Assembly (NCBI GenBank): GCA_026874595.1
Contig: CM049322.1
Coordinates: 45,012,840-45,076,839, forward strand
Reading direction: 5' to 3'
DNA from: Sipunculus nudus
Taxonomy: Eukaryota; Annelida; Sipuncula; Golfingiida; Sipunculidae
DNA length: 64,000 bases
In this document: positions 57,368-64,000 of the stretch, piece after piece
Layout of the letters: each line of letters starts with the position of its first letter
Position numbering within the stretch: the stretch's first letter is position 1
Translations under genes and position numbers: made by a program
Notes under the pieces: generated by a model
Told to the model about the DNA's origin: nothing
Databases searched by the model: none
What the model saw: only the letters and a program-made list of their open reading frames with translations

Positions 57368-58864
57368 GGTCTAACCTGTCTAATGCGACCACCCACGGGA
57401 CTGGGCACAAGTGGTCGTATTAGACAGGTTCTGAAAATTTAGTAACTGCACAAATTTAAATGTCTTGTATGCATATTGGTAGGCCTGCCACGTTTACACT
57501 TTTAAATGACTCCGTTTTGATTAATTTCTGTCAACGTTTACAGAACGACAGACCGTTTACACGAAAGGCAATGATACACTCTGTATGTCGATCCGCTTTA
57601 CAACGTCGGTAAATCTGTAATACCGATATATCAGAAAATATGATTTGTAGACGCGGTAACGAATGGCGTATTCAGGTGGACTCTTGTTTGAAAACTTAAT
57701 GAGGGTTTACTATTATAAACAAGAATCTTAGCCTTTGTTTTTTAATTATACAGGATTTCTTTACATAAGGTGTATACAGGCGTGCCACCGGTATTAAATA
57801 TGACATCGCCCTTGTAATATGCTATCTTTATTTACCGCCGTTGTAACCACCGAAAATGAATGAACCCACGTGTTGCCGCCAAATTTGCATTAAAAGTTAA
57901 GTTAATTGACCATCAAATGTCGATTTTATCGGCGTTTTTACTCCTTCGTGCGCACGAGCGCTGGTTAAGGCGAAGCAAAAAATAGGGGTAAACATGTACC
58001 CGAATTGGTAACCATGGTTACGGTGACGACACATCATGTCATTTGTTCTTTTCAACTCATTAGCATAGCTCTGGAGGGCAATTCTTCCAAATATTGCCGA
58101 CTGGCTACCGTGCATACAAGCGGGCCATAAATATGGCCTTACGGAAAATGCAAATTTTCAGGCCGTAGAGCAATTTCGAACGATCTCAAATCAGTTCTTA
58201 GAACGATTATGGCTGTCAGAAATTCTCGGCGAAGGCCATGTTCAAAGCCAGGGAGCAGCTGCTTATTTCTCTAGTGAAAATGTTTTTAATACTAGTAACC
58301 ATGCGCTTTCTATAAATCCCGCGTTAAAAAATGCGTTGTCAGCTACAAATCCCCGTATGAACGTTCAAAATTGTTTGCCGACGTCACACGTTACTAACAT
58401 CATTTGCTTCATATGAACATCATATATTTTCCACTCTTTGGAATAACGCCTTTTATAACACACTGAATAGATCTAAGACAAACCAGGGAGGCACAGGTCA
58501 AAGATTAACTTCGGGACACCATTATGTCTGGTCGTGTCAGCCAATCACGTGGCTTAGCCGGGGCTCCGGGTCCAGGGTCGGCCCAGGATCCTCCCAAACA
58601 AACCACCAGTAAAACAAACAGCGGTGCAAGTGACCGCAACTACACGCATGGTCAATCAACCGACCAGTCCGCGCTGGTCAGTGAGTTGTGCAATGGGTGT
58701 CCGCATTAGGCAGGTCAGTATGTCACTTTGGTCAGGAAAATACTGCCAGTAATCTGGATTTATTTATAGATAATATAATGGAATTTCGAAAGGGACTGAT
58801 ATCAAGTGGTCGTGATAGTGAGTTGCCCGCATTACACAGGTGTTCGTTTAGACACGTTGGCCTG

Positions 58865-58915
<51 letters not shown>

Positions 58916-58918
58916 TAC

Positions 58919-58957
<39 letters not shown>

Positions 58958-60435
58958 TGATAGGATTTGGTTTAAAAAAATATATTTATTTATTGATTAT
59001 TTTATGCCATTTCTCTATTACCATGGAATCTGTGGTATACTTGTACCCAAAATATAGACCTCAGCAAATAGTCTGACATGTACACCGGTATTCATAATGA
59101 AACCATCAATCCATCCGCAACCCAGGTTGACTTGCCGTCAGACGATTGTTGCCGGCGCCAGGTTCCGTTTTGATGCTGTTGGTTACTTTGTATTTGTGTA
59201 TCTCTGGCAGGATAAGATTCTGTCATGTTTATATATAAAGACAAGCCCACTTATTCTTATATCGGTGGTGCATGCATAAATTATGATAATAACCGGTATG
59301 TGACATTATGCGGGCTTCAACATCGATGTCCTTTTGAGTCATAGAAGAAGCATTATATCTCAAATTATATTAAATAAATCGTCAATAAAAAGGAAACAGA
59401 ATCTTTTATGATTTTTTTTACTGCACAACGGCTTATCAAATTACGTTTATGTGCACCTGACAATTTATTTCCTGTAAATTTTCTGCCGCATGCTGCAATA
59501 ACTGATAAAATCCGACTTGCCAACAGAAAGAGTCGTACCGTCTGGGTCATGAGGTCAGATGTCTGGAAATATGCGGCACAGTTATAACGTTATGCGTGGA
59601 CAAACTTTTTTACTAGATAATAATTTCCCCGACTATTTCGCCTTATTTTCTGAATATCTTATTAATGACTCAAAGTTCCATGATCGTCTTTATGACAGGA
59701 TTGTTGGGGAGCGGGCATCGTCATGCCATTGTCAACGTTCTGAAGTTTCGCCGCGATTGAGGTTTTGGGCCGGGTATCTCCTCCAGTGCTCACAAAACCT
59801 CCAGCTATTCGTGGACCCTAAAAGGGAATTTACGGTCGTAAGCAACATTTAGAGCTCGTGCCTCATGTCATCTCTGCAAAGTCACGGAGGTGTAAACCAC
59901 GGCCTTGCAAAGGCCAGGAGTTCATTATGTATGACATGTGATGGCAAACTTGCACTTGTTAACGTACGAAGAAACACAATGACGTGGATTACCGTGGTAT
60001 CTTAAGTCGTAAATTAGCTAAGTGACGGGGAGTGATCTGCATGCATCACTGCATTGCCTGCCGCACACAGAGGGGAGATGTGACTGTTTGATACTCCTGA
60101 CCGATTACAGGCTCTTGACCTCGTTGATCGCCGTGTCGGCGCCTGATGTGATATTAACAGGGATCTGGTATCATTGCCAAGGGTTCCAAGCAAGACAATA
60201 AGCGGGATTATGACAATATTCCATGATATTAAACGGTCAGGTTTTATAGGAAATGGTTTGGGATTTCAGATTTATGTGACAATAAACGGGATTTTCTATT
60301 AACCGATATGACACAAAGTGGGGTCGACTGTAATAGTTTTAAGTCGATTATGCAAAAATGCAATCCATTTAATTGAATTTGAAAAAAGACCATTCATCGA
60401 TTTAATCGATTAATTGGCACAACCAGTATGGCTAT

Positions 60436-60489
<54 letters not shown>

Positions 60490-61727
60490 AACATACGTGA
60501 ATCGTATGAGGAAATAATAATGTCCTTATTGTTATAATTTAATTATTTAAAGTCACATTTAAAGGACAGATTTCATGTCATAAAAATACACTTTGGCATG
60601 GGTACAATTAATCAGAGTATCCGAGACTTTGGCTATTTGTTACGTGATGGCACAGCACACATAGGATTCAAATGTCGTCTGTTAAAGTTTGGCTTTAGGT
60701 TTTATTTAGTCAGTTGTCACTGTCACATTATTAACTAATAATAACGTGCACCCTTGATCAACGTTCATGCTTGGAAGTGACATCTAGTGTTCAAACTATA
60801 AACGATTGGACTATATAATATATATCTCGTTTGGAATACACATACACGTGAATATTAACAAAAACAAACGCTTCCTGCTTATGCGTTACTGCTGTATTCG
60901 TTCAGCACACTTATTCATACACTAAGACAGTGAACGCTTAAAGTGAAATCGTGTTCATTTAAACACCTCGGAAATGATTTAAAGTTGTTAAACCAATTGA
61001 GAGATTAACATTGCAGATTATTTTTAAAAGATCACATCAATCCTGTTATTAACAATTTTAAGTTACTACAGTGAATGTTTCTAAGAGATATTCACATAGA
61101 TTTCTCCCAATATTAAATATATGTAAAAACTCCCGATATTTTAACTACAGTTTAATTTAGTTTACTTTTAGTTTAAATGATTAATGTATTGTAAGAATAT
61201 TCAAACACTCTACAAATATAACTTTTTTTACATTTCTTTAATATAATTATATATATTATTTTTTTTGCAGACTGCCCTGAACCGGAAGAAGAAAAGAAAG
61301 GTAAGTTTCTATAAACAATGAAAATTATCACCAGCAATTTATTACACCAAACCTCCACTATACATATTGTTCTCATAATGATAGTCTGACATCATTATCA
61401 TATTTAAAACAAGAATCAGTGTTTTTATATTACACACCCATTTATCATAACGAAACGACACATACCTGTCAACGCATTGTTTAATATAATTATTCATATA
61501 GTAATATGGACTTTGATTTACTCTTCAGACGTTTTAATCTTCATGTAATTACAATATCAAATGATTTTAAACCACTGTTTTGTTTTCTGCAATATTCAGC
61601 TGCCTATAAATTATATAAATATAGAGGAATAAATTTTTATCAGACATGTTTACTATTATGCAGTGTTCTGCAACATGTTTTCGTACTATCCGGTATGACA
61701 ATCTGAATTCAATATAATAATAATAAT

Positions 61728-61798
<71 letters not shown>

Positions 61799-62470
61799 TA
61801 TTTAAGGAGTTGACCCTTTTTCTGTTTTAGACACATCAGGAGCATGTTGTAAGTGTACGGTTTTATTCACTTTACCATGCAAGCTAATGTATAATTAATT
61901 TAATAATTTTCTCGTATGTATGTTGTCTCATTAGCTTTATTTGCCTCGGATAGTTACACCATATCAAACAATCGGCTGTAATTGTCCAGAAAAGGCACAG
62001 TATTAAGAGAAAAAAAGTATATCTTAAATTTTATTACTGTATAAAAGTCTCTGAAGTATTGGCAGAAAGATATATACTGTAATTGGCATCATATTCGTGA
62101 GATTTTCGGTTTTCACCAATACAGGGTTTCGCGAGGGTTTCATTTTCGCGATTTACCATACAGTAACTTACACATCCGTTGTAACATAACCATTATTAAT
62201 TCAGTCAGCTAACATTCACTTAGAGTCTTAGCAATTGTATTAGGAGTAAAGGGAACATCAGACAATTGTTAATCAGTCATGCAATAGTGGCAAATATACA
62301 GGAGCATTGATATTGTTTGAATTATCGTTCTTGGATTTTCGGGTAAAGCTACGATTCCTTTTACGCGGTTGCGGTCGCTGTATACGGTTGCAGCATGGCC
62401 AATACCTTTTTTGCGTTCGCCAATGCGGATAATAACGGTGTTTGTATATGTGATATAATATTTAATATTG

Positions 62471-62505
<35 letters not shown>

Positions 62506-63330
62506 TCCCATATTCACAATAGTTTAAATCGATGCTTTTAGGCGGAAAACGTTTTTCCTCGTGGCTTATACCGATAATCATGCTATAATCCTGGGGAAAC
62601 CCCTATGTGACGTACATAACTCAGTGGGATTCCTCGTAAGACCTCATCCGTTTAAATTTTCTTTTGTCGGATCTTGTCGCTACATGATCCGACAAAATTT
62701 TGTCGGATAACGGGCCCGATAAGTACCGCGACCGCAACCGAGTAAAAGGAATCTGTCCTTCATAATATCATATGTTCGACTCTATCCGCAACCGCGAACC
62801 TACCACGGCCACAACGCGTAAAAGGAATCTTAGCTTTAAAGGTAACAAAATGTATGTAATTCTGAAGGCTACCGGTATTATATAAGTGAGATATCATTGA
62901 GGTTATATTATTATAAAATATTTAATCACTGTTCACCCGTGCTGAGGTTGTCTTATTTACGAAGGTTTTATTTTCGCGATAATAACCCCATCCCGAATGT
63001 CGGGAATTGGAAATCCTCGCAAGCATAAAAGAAAATCGCAGTCTGTGGAAGAGCATACTGCCACCCGAGTCTGAATACAGGACCATGAAGTCAATGTCCG
63101 AGTACCTGAAATATTGGACTCGTATCCGGACTTGAGTTCATAACCTTACTTAGTTTATAATTCAATCCCAATAATTTTGCTAATTATAACAAAAAGGAAT
63201 ATCCTAATAAATTATCCAGTGACTTATCACCATTAAAATAGAAGCTGTATCTCATATTTTAGGGGCAACATCTATCGGGCTGGCTCAAGTTATTGCTTTG
63301 ACAACGTACGCAGTCTACCGGGTCTGGTGA
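40018..63330 (+). CDS. Double-lipocalin secreted/anchored protein, 12 exons
   Basis: Spliced model: 40018-40128, 40724-40839, 44968-45065, 45862-46083, 52411-52437, 53392-53447, 54289-54416, 56184-56275, 57042-57257, 61271-61300, 61831-61848, 63263-63330. All introns are GT..AG with matching phases; 393 residues ending in TGA. Seen: signal peptide (about residues 1-28); lipocalin 1 with GRWYTAE at 40-46 and [10 protein letters not shown] ending at Cys128; lipocalin 2 with GRWYLKT at 213-219 and [13 protein letters not shown] ending at Cys303. These match the family GxW and TDYxxY signatures. Sequons NMT and NRT lie in domain 1. The last 20 or so residues are hydrophobic after TSGAC, as in a GPI signal or short anchor. 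Lipocalins carry small hydrophobic ligands in an eight-stranded barrel; the ligand here is unknown. Start could also be the second Met at 40030, whose GCCACCATG context is an ideal Kozak match. Confidence 0.87.
40724..40839 (+). CDS. Lipocalin gene exon 2: domain 1 GxW strand
   Basis: Phase 0 to 2, acceptor TTATAG, donor [19 protein letters not shown] is the lipocalin first-strand signature; the NMT sequon lies near the end. Confidence 0.88.
41913..41974. repeat. (TA)n microsatellite in lipocalin intron 2
   Basis: About 31 uninterrupted TA units. Confidence 0.95.
42700..43357. mobile_element. Large palindrome (fold-back element) in lipocalin intron 2
   Basis: Left arm about 42700-42946 is the inverted copy of right arm about 43110-43357. 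Shared words include TACGGTT, GACTTCATCAGTTTGTGC, TACAGATCTGTTTCG and CACCAACAAAACAAAAACTT. The central spacer is about 165 bases. (TA)n arrays flank it on both sides (42581-42633, 43350-43420). The right arm has a 12-base or so insertion. No coding capacity. Confidence 0.85.
44102..44151. repeat. (GA)n microsatellite
   Basis: About 25 uninterrupted GA units; the Arg-Glu open frame here is an artefact. Confidence 0.95.
44968..45065 (+). CDS. Lipocalin gene exon 3: domain 1 middle strands
   Basis: Phase 2 to 1, acceptor TTACAG, donor G|GTGAGT. Read in the correct phase it gives [20 protein letters not shown] with an NRT sequon. The longer open frame over these bases (44856-45095) is in the wrong phase. 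Confidence 0.8.
45511..45587. repeat. (TA)n microsatellite in lipocalin intron 3
   Basis: About 77 bases of TA with a GTGTA break near the left end. Further (TA)n arrays not listed separately: 2207-2258, 44525-44580, 54653-54701, 56119-56163, 60439-60486, 61730-61800, 62472-62502, 63904-63930. Confidence 0.95.
45862..46083 (+). CDS. Lipocalin gene exon 4: domain 1 TDY-like strand and helix
   Basis: Phase 1 to 1, acceptor CCACAG, donor [17 protein letters not shown] matches the second lipocalin signature. It is followed by [17 protein letters not shown] and the C-terminal helix ending LRDSLC. Three cysteines offer disulfide partners for the barrel. Confidence 0.87.
47310..48930. repeat. Tandem array of 330-380 bp units in lipocalin intron 4
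   Basis: Units begin CTATAGTTTATGTAATTGAG at about 47650, 47981 and 48360. Each holds a CGCCCCCT-GCGGCC segment, CAAAACTGTGGCCT and ACTGAGAAACAGACGGACAC. Outer segments with CACCTTGACCTTGACCTTTG recur at about 47390 and 48890. Open frames across it have no domain. Confidence 0.78.
48990..49260. repeat. Hairpin minisatellite
   Basis: Three units of CTTGC(C/A)GAAATCGAA(G/C)ATTTCCGGCAAG separated by ACAAACAGACAGACATACGC-like spacers, period about 70-83. Each unit is nearly self-complementary. The 186-codon minus-strand frame over it (48713-49273) is generated by the repeat. Confidence 0.8.
50940..51830. mobile_element. Degenerate GTGAAACCC-type element
   Basis: Starts CCGTGAAACCCCTCTCAAGC with GCGGACAGT, and near 51785-51820 has CGCCGTAGAGGGGTGTCTGC. 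These words match the ends of the element at 54708-56061, but the right terminus is not clear. Confidence 0.45.
52411..52437 (+). CDS. Lipocalin gene exon 5: 27-nt inter-domain microexon
   Basis: Acceptor CTCTAG, donor G|GTGAGT, phases 1 to 1, encodes KCLKNSVPN. It joins the two lipocalin domains and adds one Cys. Skipping it would keep the frame. Confidence 0.7.
53392..53447 (+). CDS. Lipocalin gene exon 6: domain 2 N-terminus
   Basis: Phase 1 to 0, acceptor TTTCAG, donor [25 protein letters not shown] is the counterpart of the mature start in exon 1 ([17 protein letters not shown]), including the Cys and the phase-0 end. Confidence 0.82.
54289..54416 (+). CDS. Lipocalin gene exon 7: domain 2 GxW strand
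   Basis: Phase 0 to 2, acceptor TTGTAG, donor [24 protein letters not shown] repeats the GRWY signature of exon 2 at the same exon position. Confidence 0.88.
54708..56061. mobile_element. 1.35-kb TIR element in lipocalin intron 7
   Basis: TA|CAGTGAAACCC...GGCGGACACC on the left and, inverted, TA|CAGTGAAACCCCTCTGCGGCGG on the right. The TA target duplication and CAGTGAAACC ends are of a kind common among animal DNA transposons with TA sites. The interior has no transposase and hosts a second element. Confidence 0.72.
54876..55123. mobile_element. 248-bp MITE nested in the TIR element
   Basis: Perfect inverted ends TACGGTGGCTGATTTAGGAC (similarity continues through ACAGAAAAA) flanked by a direct CCTAAG duplication at 54870-54875 and 55124-55129. 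The core is a tandem of TTTTTTTTGCTTCCTAAAA words. Confidence 0.85.
56184..56275 (+). CDS. Lipocalin gene exon 8: domain 2 middle strands
   Basis: Phase 2 to 1, acceptor TTTTAG, donor [24 protein letters not shown] supplies the mid-barrel Cys equivalent to exon 3. Confidence 0.82.
57042..57257 (+). CDS. Lipocalin gene exon 9: domain 2 TDY strand and helix
   Basis: Phase 1 to 1, acceptor TTTCAG, donor [22 protein letters not shown] is a textbook lipocalin second motif. It is followed by [15 protein letters not shown] and a helix ending in LC, matching exon 4 cysteine for cysteine. Confidence 0.88.
57292..57365. repeat. (TA)n microsatellite in lipocalin intron 9
   Basis: About 74 bases of TA starting 35 bases after the exon 9 donor. 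Confidence 0.95.
57367..58865. mobile_element. Possible TIR element with CTGTCTAATGCGACC end
   Basis: Left end GGTCTAACCTGTCTAATGCGACC with an immediate inverted echo GGTCGTATTAGACAGGTT. On the right are inverted echoes CCGCATTAGGCAGGTC (58700) and CCGCATTACACAGG (58828). Exact limits are uncertain; both edges abut (TA)n arrays. Confidence 0.45.
58866..58952. repeat. Interrupted (TA)n microsatellite
   Basis: Two TA arrays separated by CACATATATACATTTT. Confidence 0.92.
61271..61300 (+). CDS. Lipocalin gene exon 10: acidic 30-nt microexon
   Basis: Acceptor TTGCAG, donor G|GTAAGT, phases 1 to 1, encodes [11 protein letters not shown] charged spacer between domain 2 and the tail; it can be skipped in frame. 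Confidence 0.7.
61831..61848 (+). CDS. Lipocalin gene exon 11: 18-nt microexon
   Basis: Acceptor TTTTAG, donor T|GTAAGT, phases 1 to 1, encodes DTSGAC, which would hold a small-residue (Ser-Gly-Ala) cleavage and attachment site if the protein is GPI-anchored. Confidence 0.62.
62345..62837. mobile_element. About 490-bp TIR element in lipocalin intron 11
   Basis: Left AAGCTACGATTCCTTTTACG and, inverted, right AAGCTAAGATTCCTTTTACG, each followed by GTTGCGG/GTTGTGG-like sequence, with TA(A) on both flanks. It contains a (TA)n array at 62472 and a GATCCGACAAAATTTTGTCGG inner palindrome. Non-coding, non-autonomous. Confidence 0.75.
63263..63330 (+). CDS. Lipocalin gene exon 12: hydrophobic C-terminus and stop
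   Basis: Acceptor TTTTAG, phase 1 in, encodes [20 protein letters not shown] then VW and TGA. A terminal hydrophobic segment with no cytoplasmic tail to speak of fits a GPI signal; a tail-anchored or weak membrane helix is the alternative. Confidence 0.72.
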
Positions 63331-64000
63331 TTTTCAACCAACGCACGTGTCAGCTGTATACGGCAAATTACCATGGTGATGCCGGGGTTCATGTCTTAGA
63401 TGATATATATTAAAACATCTGTATAATCTTTATAACTGTTTCATTTTATAATATTGATTTAAACGAATTTTATATCCTTTAATAATGAGTGGTAATAAAA
63501 TTGCGTTACCTTAAATGATTTTTTTCATTGTGTATGGCAGTGCATGTTATTAATAAGTTAACGTTATTGATAATATGCTTGTGTGTGCATAACTTAAAAA
63601 AAAAAAAACTAAAGAAACTAAAACTGTTCAATGAGACTTGAAGAATATACAAGCTACACTCCCTGACGCACTTACAAGTATAAAATCTGCATTCTAACGG
63701 ATGCAGGCCTCCGCCATGTCAGAGTCCATGTTGTGGGAAGCTCCAATAACCCTGTTTGTATTCGCTAATTCTGCTCATATTCCCAGGTTTATTCGTGCAT
63801 AAATGACTTTACTGTTATTATACGATGAAAATGCTACTAAATCCAGATCATCTTCCGGATCCACACCGAAGTACCTGTACATCGATTCCAAATATTTATA
63901 ATACATATATATATATATATATATATATATTAATGTCTTAATTTAAATGAGACAAACTGAGAAATTTTATTTTATTATGTAAACTGAAGCCTATTATGTA
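63331..64000. other. 3' flank of the lipocalin gene
   Basis: Presumed 3' untranslated sequence to about 63515, then AT-rich sequence with a poly-A run at 63596 and (TA)n at 63904. No further gene seen. Confidence 0.5.
63494..63499 (+). terminator. Candidate polyadenylation signal of lipocalin gene
   Basis: AATAAA 164 bases after the TGA, the first such hexamer seen downstream on this strand. Confidence 0.45.

Overview
This is a window of an AT-rich animal genome. The two genes I can build are split into many small exons by GT..AG introns. Long (TA)n arrays, minisatellites, tRNA-derived SINE pieces and short inverted-repeat elements fill most of the rest. The feel is lophotrochozoan, most likely a bivalve or other mollusc. 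That is an inference from repeat style and protein families, not something proven by a diagnostic sequence. There is no bacterial gene organisation, no rRNA, no CRISPR array and no intact autonomous transposon.

Left third (about 4.1-25.5 kb), minus strand: a small array of C-type-lectin-like domain (CTLD) receptor genes. The rightmost copy (17.6-24.5 kb) is complete and reads through nine exons with matching phases to give a 685-residue type I membrane protein. Its parts are a signal peptide, two CTLDs, a short glycosylatable linker, one transmembrane helix and a tail of about 373 residues with tyrosine motifs. To its left lie broken or reduced relatives: copy C (10.9-12.6 kb; start codon changed to ACG, in-frame stops), fragment B (about 8.09-8.12 kb; only the end of one exon) and copy A (4.1-4.7 kb; three exons in frame but a shortened CTLD). 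Copies A and C both lack the same two internal exons. Fragment B and copy C sit at matching ends of a tandem duplication of about 2.1 kb per copy.

Middle (25.5-40 kb): no gene found. It holds a 33-bp minisatellite split by a 633-bp inverted-repeat element, two arrays of about 145-bp repeats that contain perfect AGGTCA-N3-TGACCT palindromes, a SINE-like piece, and a 1.27-kb inverted-repeat element. This is the interval between two head-to-head genes.

Right third (40.0-63.3 kb), plus strand: a second complete gene of twelve exons and 393 residues. It encodes a signal peptide, two tandem lipocalin domains and a C-terminal hydrophobic tail that looks like a GPI-anchor signal or a short membrane anchor. 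The two lipocalin halves share intron positions and phases (0, 2, 1, 1), so the gene arose by internal duplication. Its large introns carry a big palindrome, (TA)n arrays, a tandem array with self-complementary hairpins, and several terminal-inverted-repeat elements, one nested in another with a clear target-site duplication.

The two genes do not form an operon or known pathway. Both encode predicted surface proteins (one a putative signalling lectin-like receptor, the other a putative anchored binder of small hydrophobic ligands). Any functional link is unproven.
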